DNA of 50,639 nucleotides from Bryobacteraceae bacterium (GTDB lineage: Bacteria; Acidobacteriota; Terriglobia; Bryobacterales; Bryobacteraceae). Location: NCBI GenBank assembly GCA_019187195.1, contig JABAQT010000047.1:1-50639 (forward strand), written 5' to 3'. The translations under genes and the position numbers were made by a program. Under the pieces are notes generated by a model. The model saw nothing but the letters and a program-made list of their open reading frames with translations. It searched no databases and was not told where the DNA came from. This document shows, in pieces, positions 43,373 to 50,469 of this stretch (position 1 is the stretch's first letter; each line of letters opens with the position of its first letter).

Positions 43373-45135
43373 TTTACTTTCATCACAATCACGCTCTGAT
43401 CATCGTTGATGGGGGCTCCGGCGGCGAACTTGTCCAGGTCCTGAAATATTGCTCCAACAATCTCCGCCGGGGGTTTGATCCTCGTCTTCCGCAACAGGCG
43501 GGAAAGCCGCTTATTGCCGTAGTCCTTCAATTCCCCATCCTTGGCCGCTCCCGACTGTTGATCCACCACACCGTCGGAAAACAACAGAACCACATCGCAC
43601 GGTTCGGCCGCAAACACCACCTCGTCATATTCCCGGTCCTCGAGCAATCCGACCGGGATGCCCTCCACCTTGGGAATGATGATCTCGTCCCCGCGGCAGA
43701 TCATCGGCTGCGTGTTGCCCGCGTTCGTCATCGTGAACGTGCGCGCCGCCGCGTTCCAAACCATCAGCAGCAGGGTGACATACTTGGTCTCCACCTTGCG
43801 CTCGAGCAACACTTCATTGAGCGTCGCCATCAATTCGGCCGGGCGCTTCTCGCTCTGCGCCAGGCTGCGGAGCAGGCCCGTGACCAGCGCTCCATACAAC
43901 GCCGCCGCCGCGCTCTTGCCGCTCGAATCCCCAAAGCACAGCAACAGCCGGCTGTGGTCGCGTTCGAAAAAATCGTAGATGTCTCCGCTGATCTCGCGCG
44001 CCGGACGGGAGCCGAGAGCAATATCGAGTCCGGTGACATCAGGCGCGTGGCGCGGAAGCAGAATCTTCTGCAGCTTACGCGCCGCCCGCAAGTCCTGCTC
44101 CAGCCGCTGCTCGCGCGAAGCCAGTTCTTCGTACAGCCGCGCATTCTCAACGGAGCTGGCGATCTGCGGAGCCAGCAGCGAGAGCGCTCTCGCGTGGTCG
44201 TCCGTGAAGAATCCGAGCCGCTCGCTCTCGAGATCGATCACGCCGATCACGCGGTCCTGAAGAATCAACGGCACGGCCACTTCGGACTTGATGTCGGGGT
44301 GCGAAGCGATGTATCGCGGGTCCGCCAGCGTGTCGCCCACGTTCACCGGCTTTCGCGCCGAATACGCGGCCCCGGTTATTCCTGAACCGAGCGGTATGTT
44401 GTCGATCTCCACGCGCTGGTCATAGCGAAGACTGAAATGGTGCCGCAGCGCCTGCCGCTCCTCGTCCACCAGCAGCACGCTGAAAGCGTCATAGCTCACA
44501 AGCTGGCGAACAATTTCGGCAATCTTCCGCAACAGGTCCTCCAACGGCAGAATCGACGAGAACTCCTGTGAAACCGAACTGAGCGTCCTTAACAGCCGGT
44601 TCTGCCGGTCCACCCGCCGGTACAGCCGCGCGTTCTCGATGGAAAAACCGACCCGCCCCGCAATCAGTTGCAGCAGCGCCTTGTCGTGCGGCGTGTAAGC
44701 GTTCACCCGCGTCGATTGCACATCGATCACGCCCACCAGCTTCCCCCGCGCCACCATCGGAACGGCAAGCTCGCTTCTCACCGCGTCGAGGGCGCTGATA
44801 TACCGCGGGTCGCCAAGCACGTCGCCGCTCATCACCGGACGCCGCGTCTCCGCCGCGGTTCCCGTCAGCCCCTCCCCTAGCGGCACCACCATGTTCCTCA
44901 CCACCTCCGGCCGGTGCCCTATGGCGTGGCGGATCCGCAACCCCTTGATCCGCTCGCTATACAGCAGAATGGCGAACAACTCGGCCGGAATGACATTCTT
45001 CACGATGTTGGCGACGTTGTTGAGAAGTTCATCCAGGTCGAGCGTTTCAGCCGTGGCCGTCGACACCTCGAGCAGAAAATCGAGCAGTTCGGCGCGCTCT
45101 TTGAACCGGACACGGGACTTGGTGGTGTCAGCCAT
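43369..45135 (-). CDS. GAF-GAF-SpoIIE serine phosphatase (RsbU-like)
   Basis: A 588-residue soluble signalling protein. Two GAF domains lie at about 10-170 and 185-340; each contains a Pro-Leu-Gly-x-Gly motif (VPLGEGLTG and IPLGSGITG) and a parallel DPRYI segment. A short coiled coil (EQDLRAARKLQKILLP) leads to a PP2C/SpoIIE phosphatase domain: GDIYDFF, CFGDSSGKSAAAALYGALV, LFSDGVVDQQSG and DDQSVIVMKV carry the metal-binding acids. It probably senses a small molecule or redox state and dephosphorylates an anti-sigma antagonist. No RsbV or RsbW partner is nearby. It is 18 bases after deoC. Confidence 0.9.
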   Translation of the reverse strand: MADTTKSRVRFKERAELLDFLLEVSTATAETLDLDELLNNVANIVKNVIPAELFAILLYSERIKGLRIRHAIGHRPEVVRNMVVPLGEGLTGTAAETRRPVMSGDVLGDPRYISALDAVRSELAVPMVARGKLVGVIDVQSTRVNAYTPHDKALLQLIAGRVGFSIENARLYRRVDRQNRLLRTLSSVSQEFSSILPLEDLLRKIAEIVRQLVSYDAFSVLLVDEERQALRHHFSLRYDQRVEIDNIPLGSGITGAAYSARKPVNVGDTLADPRYIASHPDIKSEVAVPLILQDRVIGVIDLESERLGFFTDDHARALSLLAPQIASSVENARLYEELASREQRLEQDLRAARKLQKILLPRHAPDVTGLDIALGSRPAREISGDIYDFFERDHSRLLLCFGDSSGKSAAAALYGALVTGLLRSLAQSEKRPAELMATLNEVLLERKVETKYVTLLLMVWNAAARTFTMTNAGNTQPMICRGDEIIIPKVEGIPVGLLEDREYDEVVFAAEPCDVVLLFSDGVVDQQSGAAKDGELKDYGNKRLSRLLRKTRIKPPAEIVGAIFQDLDKFAAGAPINDDQSVIVMKVK

Positions 45136-45153
45136 GTGTCATGCCTTCCGGAT

Positions 45154-46041
45154 TCAGGCCGTCGTTTCCTGCACGATCTTCACGCTGGCGCTCGCCCCGA
45201 TGCGGCTCGCCCCGGCCTCGCGCATCACCCGCAAATCCCGCAGCGTGCGGATGCCTCCGCTCGCCTTCACGCCAAGATCCGGCCCCACCGCCGCCCGCAT
45301 CAGCGCGACGTCATGCGCCGTCGCCCCCGATTTCGAAAATCCGGTGGACGTCTTGACGAAATCCGCGCCCGCCAGTTTGGCCAGCGAACAGGCGATCACC
45401 TTCTGGTTATCATCGAGCAGCGCCGTCTCGAGAATCACTTTCAGAATCGCCCCGCCGCGGTGGCAGGCGCCGGCCACGGTCTGTATATCCAGCTTGACCG
45501 CGTCGAAATCACCCGACCGCAGCGCCCCTATGTTCAAGACCATGTCCACCTCCTGGGCCCCCACCTTGACGGCCGCCTCGGCCTCCGCCGCCTTGATCGC
45601 GGAAGTGGTGGCGCCTAGCGGAAATCCCACCACCGTGCACACCTTCACCGCCGAACCGGCAAGCTCCGCCGCCACGACGGGAACCCAGTAGGGATTGACG
45701 CAAACACTTGCGAAGCCGTACTGCCGTGCCTCGCCGCAGAGCTTCACAATCTCCTCTCGCGTCGCCTCCGGCTTGAGCAACGTGTGGTCGATCAAAGCCG
45801 CAATCCCTGGATCGATGCGCGTCGTCTTTTCCGAAGCGGAAACACGGTCGGCGCCGCATGAGATAATCTCCCGCGTCTTGTTCGCGCACGTCTGCGCGCA
45901 TCGCTGCCTGCAGCCCGGACACACCGTGTCCGGAATGTTCAATCCTTCCGCGTTCCCGGCAAACTCCGGAACGCGCGCAACGCGAGCGAGGATTTCGTCT
46001 CCGATCTCGGCTACTAAGCGCTCTAACTCCCGGGAGTCCAC
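45154..46041 (-). CDS. deoC: Deoxyribose-phosphate aldolase with Cys-rich N-terminal extension
   Basis: A 295-residue class I aldolase that cleaves 2-deoxyribose 5-phosphate to glyceraldehyde 3-phosphate and acetaldehyde. The core begins near residue 76 ([12 protein letters not shown], 84-95). Catalytic Asp166 (EVDMVLN), Schiff-base Lys230 ([10 protein letters not shown]) and proton-relay Lys259 (VKASGG) are present. The extra N-terminus has an amphipathic helix (about 3-24, [19 protein letters not shown]) and five cysteines at 41, 44, 48, 52 and 62. I choose GTG 46041, inside the end of rpiB (19-base overlap), because a longer frame to 46122 is rpiB-overlapping and implausible. The extension resembles microcompartment encapsulation peptides. 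Confidence 0.85.
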   Translation of the reverse strand: MDSRELERLVAEIGDEILARVARVPEFAGNAEGLNIPDTVCPGCRQRCAQTCANKTREIISCGADRVSASEKTTRIDPGIAALIDHTLLKPEATREEIVKLCGEARQYGFASVCVNPYWVPVVAAELAGSAVKVCTVVGFPLGATTSAIKAAEAEAAVKVGAQEVDMVLNIGALRSGDFDAVKLDIQTVAGACHRGGAILKVILETALLDDNQKVIACSLAKLAGADFVKTSTGFSKSGATAHDVALMRAAVGPDLGVKASGGIRTLRDLRVMREAGASRIGASASVKIVQETTA

Positions 46042-46649
46042 GTGGCGAATCTCTTCTCGATTTCCGTAATCTTGTCCACGCGCGCTGCGTGCCGTCCTCC
46101 CGCGAAGGGCGTCCCCAGCCACACCCGCAGCACCTCTTCCGCTTGTGTGTTGGTCAGCAGCCGTCCCCCGAGAGTGAGCACATTGGCGTTGTTGTGTTCG
46201 CGGCTGTTGCGAGCCGAAGCCTTATCGTAACATAGGGCCGCGCGCACTCCGGGCACTTTGTTGGCGGCCATCGCCGAGCCGGTTCCGGCCCCGTCGATGA
46301 TCACCCCGCGAGTCGCTTCACCCCGCGCGACGATCTCCGCCACCTGTAAGGCTATGTCCGGATAATCAGCCGGTTTCCGCTCCTGCACGCCCACGTCCCG
46401 CACCGTGAGCCCCAGTTCCGCAAACACCGGCTTCAACGCCTCTTTCAACTCATAGCCGCCATGATCGGCCCCCAACGCCACCGTGGCTTCCGGCGGCGCA
46501 ATCCCGTTCAACTCCTCCGCCCGCGCCTCGCGCAGCGTCACCCCGCGCTCGCGGGCGAGATCCGCCGCCGAGGGAGTTACAATAGTCCCGATTGCAATCT
46601 TCAACTCCCCGGAAAGAGGGATGTCACTTGCCGTTACGACCTTGCGCAT
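46023..46649 (-). CDS. rpiB: Ribose-5-phosphate isomerase B-family protein with EutQ-like N-terminal extension
   Basis: A 208-residue protein; normal RpiB is about 145-150. The isomerase core starts near residue 56 ([15 protein letters not shown], 58-72) and keeps [11 protein letters not shown] (148-158). The usual catalytic-Cys motif (ICGTGIGMSIAANK in E. coli) reads [15 protein letters not shown] here, so Asp119 replaces Cys, and the alternative Glu seen in mycobacterial RpiB is Ser. Residues 1-45 ([13 protein letters not shown], then [17 protein letters not shown]) resemble the N-terminus of EutQ and other microcompartment proteins. It probably interconverts ribose 5-phosphate and ribulose 5-phosphate or a related sugar phosphate. 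It is the first gene of the rpiB-deoC-phosphatase-lysA operon. Confidence 0.85.
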   Translation of the reverse strand: MRKVVTASDIPLSGELKIAIGTIVTPSAADLARERGVTLREARAEELNGIAPPEATVALGADHGGYELKEALKPVFAELGLTVRDVGVQERKPADYPDIALQVAEIVARGEATRGVIIDGAGTGSAMAANKVPGVRAALCYDKASARNSREHNNANVLTLGGRLLTNTQAEEVLRVWLGTPFAGGRHAARVDKITEIEKRFATWTPGS

Positions 46650-46687
46650 ACATTCGTGCGAAGCAAAAATCCGTATTTTCCATTGTA

Positions 46688-47671
46688 ATGAACCCGCGTA
46701 TTCTCCTCCTCCTCATTTTTCCGTTATTCGCGCCGCACGCGCGCCCGTCGGATGGACCCGCCCTCCCGCAATCGCGGTTCGTCCTGGCGCAGGCCCTGCC
46801 TTCACCCGCCGTGCCGGGGCCGGGCCTGCCGCAACAAGGCGATTCGCTATCGAAACTGCTCACCCGCCAGGACCTGGGGATCACCGCCATGCTCCTCGCC
46901 CTGGCTCTGGCCTTCGGGTTCGGAGCCATGCACGCACTCTCGCCCGGACATGGCAAGACCATTGTGGCGGCCTATCTCGTCGGCGCCCGCGGAAACTTCA
47001 GCCACGCTCTGTTCCTCGGTGGAATGGTCACCTTTACGCACACCATCAGCGTATTTCTACTCGGGCTTGGAACCCTTTTTCTTTCCAAATATGTCGTCCC
47101 GGATAAGATTTACCCGGTGCTCGGCACACTCTCCGGACTGACCATCGTCGTAATCGGCGCCTCCCTCTTTTACCAGCGCTTAAAGCGCCTTGTCACCCCG
47201 TCTTCGCACCACCACCATCATGAGCACGCCCACCCTCACTCCTCCCATCCGCATGATCACCATCATGATCACGGCCACGATCATGATCATGACCACGGCC
47301 ACCATCACGGGCCCGGCGGACATTCCCACATGATCGAAGGAGAGGTAACCACGGCCGGCCTGGTCGGCCTCGCCGTCAGCGGCGGACTGGTTCCCTGCCC
47401 TTCCGCCCTCGTGCTGTTGCTCAGCTCCATCGCCATCGGACGCGCCGGCCTGGGATTGCTCCTGCTCGTCAGTTTCAGCCTCGGCCTGGCGCTCGTCTTG
47501 ATAGCCATCGGGTGCGCGGTGCTCTACGCCAAGGACCTGCTCCCCTCCGTGCCGAAACTGACTCGCGGCCCCTTCTTCCGCATGCTGCCGGTAATGTCCG
47601 CGGCTGTAATCACCATCGTCGGATTAGTGATGACGGCCGCCGCCCTGGGACTTATCAGGACCGTGGTCTAG
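46688..47671 (+). CDS. NicO/RcnA-type nickel-cobalt transporter with His-rich loop
   Basis: A 327-residue membrane protein with a signal-like N-terminus and about six membrane segments. FGFGAMHALSPGHGKTIVAAYLVG and GGLVPCPSALVLLLSSIAIGR carry the NicO-family HAxxPxH-like and GxxPCP motifs. Between helices is a cytoplasmic loop of about 45 residues very rich in His and Asp (about 174-215), typical of RcnA/UreH metal exporters or importers. It probably exports Ni/Co. ATG 46688 gives a hydrophobic N-terminus; an upstream in-frame start at 46592 lies within the rpiB region and is unlikely. It is divergent from rpiB with only 38 bases between starts. Confidence 0.85.
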   Translation: MNPRILLLLIFPLFAPHARPSDGPALPQSRFVLAQALPSPAVPGPGLPQQGDSLSKLLTRQDLGITAMLLALALAFGFGAMHALSPGHGKTIVAAYLVGARGNFSHALFLGGMVTFTHTISVFLLGLGTLFLSKYVVPDKIYPVLGTLSGLTIVVIGASLFYQRLKRLVTPSSHHHHHEHAHPHSSHPHDHHHDHGHDHDHDHGHHHGPGGHSHMIEGEVTTAGLVGLAVSGGLVPCPSALVLLLSSIAIGRAGLGLLLLVSFSLGLALVLIAIGCAVLYAKDLLPSVPKLTRGPFFRMLPVMSAAVITIVGLVMTAAALGLIRTVV

Positions 47672-47675
47672 GCGA

Positions 47676-47879
47676 TCACTCCGTGCACTCCAGAATGTAG
47701 TACTTTCTCCCGTCCTCCTTGGCCATCTGGCCCGCGATGATCCACTCATGCCCATCGGCAATATAGACCCGCCGGTAAGAGTCGTACTCCACATTGATCT
47801 GCCGGTCCAGTCGCGTGCACTCCACTTCGCGCGTGTCCCCCACGGACCACGCCGTCTTCACCACGGAAAAAGGATCCAC
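47676..47879 (-). CDS. Small protein of unknown function, in frame with rsgA
   Basis: A 67-residue ORF with GTG start at 47879. It has a coherent beta-rich sequence (VKTAWSVGDTREVECTRLD, then RRVYIADGHEWIIAGQMA) and ends ILECTE. It lies 36 bases after the rsgA stop, in the same reading frame; the intervening codons (from GAT to GGG) have no stop. It might be the remnant of a C-terminal module or a separate small gene. I see no strong ribosome binding site before the GTG. Confidence 0.45.
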   Translation of the reverse strand: MDPFSVVKTAWSVGDTREVECTRLDRQINVEYDSYRRVYIADGHEWIIAGQMAKEDGRKYYILECTE

Positions 47880-47915
47880 CCCAGGATGATACCAACCGAT
47901 GATGGATGCCGGATC

Positions 47916-48953
47916 TCACCCCCATTCCCGCCATTTCGAGGAATTCCGCATCGCCTTATGGATCTGCTTCCACTTCCGCCTCTCCTCCCGCGCCGCCTGG
48001 AGATCCTGCATTCGCTCCAACCGCTCCGCTCCGTCGCGCAGTTTTTGAAAACTCCACAACCGCGCCTCGTCGAGAAGCCCTTCCTCGATGGCGCGGGCCA
48101 CGGCGCACCCCGGCTCTCCACGATGCAGGCAATCCCGGAAGCGGCACTGCCGCGCCAGTTCTACGATGTCGCCGAAGACACCCGGCGCAGCCCCGGCGCC
48201 CACCCATGGTTCCAACTCGCGTAATCCCGGCGTATCGATCAACAACCAACCCTGCGGGAGCAGAAACATCTGCCGCCCCACCGTCGTGTGACGCCCGCGG
48301 CTGTCCCTCTCCCTCACCGCTTGCGTCCGCTGCGCCTCCGCGCGCAGAAGACGGTTCAGAATAGTGGACTTGCCTGCCCCCGAGGACCCCAGCAGAACCG
48401 CCGTCTCTCCCGGTTTCACATAGCGGTGCAACCGGGCCACGTCCGGTTCGCTCAGAGCCGTCAGGAGCACGGCGGGAACCTCCGGCGCGGCCGCCTTCAC
48501 GCAACGCATCGCCTCCATCGGATCTCCGGCCAGATCGGCTTTGTTCAATACCACCACCGGCGATGCCCCGCTCTCCCACGCCGTCATGAGATAACGTTCC
48601 AGGCGGCGCGCGTTGAAGTCGTGGTCGAGTCCCGCCACCAGAAACACCACATCCACATTGGCCGCCAACGCCTGTTCCTCGAAGGCGCGCCCCGCCTTCT
48701 TGCGGGACACCTTGTTGCGGCGCGGAAGCAGACAGCGGATGATGTGATCCGAATTGAAGCCCACCCAGTCTCCCGTGACCGGCGTTGGACCCTTCCAGGA
48801 GCCGGGCAGGCGGGCTGTCCGGCTCCCCTCTTCCGTCCATAATTCATAATGTCCGCGGGTTTCCGAAGCCACGCGCGCCGGGGACAGCGCGGGTTCGCAA
48901 CCGGAAAACGCCTCGGCGAAGTGCTCGTTCCATCCAAGTAGAGACAACTCCAT
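47916..48953 (-). CDS. rsgA: Ribosome small-subunit-dependent GTPase A
   Basis: A 345-residue circularly permuted GTPase that helps mature the 30S subunit. An N-terminal OB-like domain (about 20-90) is followed by G4 NKAD (about 137-140), then G1 GSSGAGKST, G3 DTPGL and a C-terminal zinc motif (CRFRDCLHRGEPGC) in the YjeQ arrangement. Length is normal. The start ATG 48953 has an AAAGGA site about 7 bases upstream. It is divergent from the Y-family polymerase with a 155-base gap. Confidence 0.95.
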   Translation of the reverse strand: MELSLLGWNEHFAEAFSGCEPALSPARVASETRGHYELWTEEGSRTARLPGSWKGPTPVTGDWVGFNSDHIIRCLLPRRNKVSRKKAGRAFEEQALAANVDVVFLVAGLDHDFNARRLERYLMTAWESGASPVVVLNKADLAGDPMEAMRCVKAAAPEVPAVLLTALSEPDVARLHRYVKPGETAVLLGSSGAGKSTILNRLLRAEAQRTQAVRERDSRGRHTTVGRQMFLLPQGWLLIDTPGLRELEPWVGAGAAPGVFGDIVELARQCRFRDCLHRGEPGCAVARAIEEGLLDEARLWSFQKLRDGAERLERMQDLQAAREERRKWKQIHKAMRNSSKWREWG

Positions 48954-49071
48954 TGAGAATCCTTTTGTATAGACACACCAGTCAGGAGTGGCGCGGAGAG
49001 CGCCGGAGGTTGGCTAGAGGATGGAGACAATGACCGGCAGAGGCAAGCGGAAAGTATAGCGCGGCGGAAGG

Positions 49072-49100
49072 TTGAGCTTTTATATGTAAAAATTTACACT
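49072..49100 (+). promoter_or_regulatory. Promoter of the Y-family polymerase gene, leaderless
   Basis: TTGAGC (49072-49077) and TACACT (49095-49100) are separated by 17 bases. The ATG follows 8 bases after the -10 element, so the transcript would be leaderless or nearly so. The operator-like repeat at 49085-49098 covers the spacer and part of the -10. Confidence 0.55.
49085..49098. promoter_or_regulatory. Perfect inverted repeat overlapping the polymerase promoter
   Basis: TGTAAA-AA-TTTACA is a perfect 6+2+6 inverted repeat that overlaps the putative -10 element (TACACT, 49095-49100). It is a good candidate repressor operator. It does not match the classic LexA boxes I know (CTGT-N8-ACAG or GAAC-N4-GTTC). 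Confidence 0.5.
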
Positions 49101-49108
49101 ATAAGCGC

Positions 49109-50284
49109 ATGCGCTCCCTCGTCCATTGCGACGGCGACCGCTTCTTCGCCTCCATCGAACAGGCCGCCGACCAGCGCCTCCGCAACCGCCCCATCGCCAT
49201 CGGAGCCGCCAGGCGCGGCATCGTCATCTCCGCCAGCAACGAAGCCCGGCCCTTTGGCGTCCGCCCCGGCATGCCGGTTCGCCGCGCCAAACGCGCCTGC
49301 CCCTCCCTTCTGGTCCTTCCCGGCCACTTCGATCTCTACGAACAGTTCTTTCAGCAGATCCTCTCTCTTTGCGAGGAAACCACTCCCCTGGTCCAGCCCG
49401 TCGCCATCGGAGCCGCTTATCTCGATCTCACCGGCACGCGCGCCATTCACGGTAAAGGCGCTTTACCCGTAGTCAGGCAGTTGCGCCAAACCATACAGCG
49501 CTGGCTGCGGGTATCCTTTTCCACCGGCATCGGAGCCAACAAAACGGTGGCGCGCATCGCATCACGATTCCGCAAACCCGCTGGAGAACTTGTCGTATTA
49601 CCGGGGCACGAAGCGTCCTTCCTCGCGCCGTTCCCCGTCGGATGCCTGGAAGGAATCCGCCTCGAGGCCCGCGGAGCCCTCGAACTGGCCGGCGTGCGTA
49701 CGCTGGGCGCGTTGGCTTCGGCCCCGCTCGATGCGCTGCAACTCGTTCTCGGCCGCCAGGCCCTGCAATGGCAGCGCCGGGCGCAAGGCGTCGATGAGGA
49801 TCCTGTCCGGCCGCAATCCGCAAACGCCCCCCAATGGCGTGAGTCTATCGAATTCGCCGGCGAGGCCTGGGAGGAGCCGCTCATTCTCGCTTCTCTCAAG
49901 ACAACGCTCGAACGGCTCATGACGCGCGTTCGCGAACGGGGCATCGAAGTGCGGCGCCTCACGCTCTCGCTACGCTATACGGATCGCGAGGAAACCACGC
50001 ATGCCCTGACGCTCGACGCTCCTTCCTGCCTCGAATCGGATTTCGAACCGGTCCTTCCCGGCCTGCTGCGCTCCGCCTGGAAACGCCGTGTGCGCCTCCG
50101 CTCTCTCTCACTCACCGTCAGCCGCATCTACCGCCCCTCTCCACAACTGCCGCTCTTTGACGGCCTTTCCGGCGAGCATGCTTCTTCGCGCGCCCTGGCG
50201 GCCGCGGTCGACCGCATAAGACGCAAATACGGGGAAAACGCAATTCATAGGGGGGCGCCGGCCGAATCTCCCCCTAAGGAATAG
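49109..50284 (+). CDS. Y-family DNA polymerase-like protein with degenerate catalytic motif
   Basis: A 391-residue protein with DinB/Pol IV-like organisation. The N-terminal Asp8 is present in HCDGDRFFASIE, and FSTGIGANKTVARIASRFRKP (about 136-156) is normal. The thumb/little-finger region follows, with a beta-clamp-type QLPLF (about 356) and an RIRRKYGENAIHR tail typical of DinB proteins. However, the catalytic SIDEAYLD motif reads AIGAAYLD (99-106): the Asp and Glu that bind catalytic metal are Gly101 and Ala102. Such loss is seen in ImuB-type accessory proteins, so it may be non-catalytic. It could also be an old inactive paralogue. No imuA or dnaE2 gene is adjacent. Confidence 0.82.
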   Translation: MRSLVHCDGDRFFASIEQAADQRLRNRPIAIGAARRGIVISASNEARPFGVRPGMPVRRAKRACPSLLVLPGHFDLYEQFFQQILSLCEETTPLVQPVAIGAAYLDLTGTRAIHGKGALPVVRQLRQTIQRWLRVSFSTGIGANKTVARIASRFRKPAGELVVLPGHEASFLAPFPVGCLEGIRLEARGALELAGVRTLGALASAPLDALQLVLGRQALQWQRRAQGVDEDPVRPQSANAPQWRESIEFAGEAWEEPLILASLKTTLERLMTRVRERGIEVRRLTLSLRYTDREETTHALTLDAPSCLESDFEPVLPGLLRSAWKRRVRLRSLSLTVSRIYRPSPQLPLFDGLSGEHASSRALAAAVDRIRRKYGENAIHRGAPAESPPKE

Positions 50285-50336
50285 CATCCAGTCAACCGAA
50301 GATGAAATAGCTGTGTACTCTACTGATCGAATTGTG

Positions 50337-50342
50337 TATACT
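50337..50342 (+). promoter_or_regulatory. Candidate -10 element of the last gene
   Basis: TATACT lies in the AT-richer gap 50285-50469, about 127 bases before the ATG. No clear -35 is visible, and the leader would be about 120 bases. No riboswitch fold is recognised in it. Confidence 0.3.
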
Positions 50343-50469
50343 TTGTTACCATTGGCTTTATCGCTGGCGTCGTGAACAATGGAGCGGAGCGGTATGCTTG
50401 GCTTCGCGCTGGGGATAAGTGTAGTCTTCAACTTAAAGATAGAGTTTGATTCTTGCCTGGAGGAAGGGA

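Noticed and set aside
45154..46649. Full microcompartment locus
   Set aside because: No shell protein, PduL, aldehyde dehydrogenase or Pdu/Eut neighbour lies in the window; only the cargo-like extensions are supported.
47205..47310. Repetitive CATGATCACGGCCACGAT-like run in the metal transporter gene
   Set aside because: Explained by the His/Asp codons of the metal-binding loop; units are not regular enough for a tandem repeat array.
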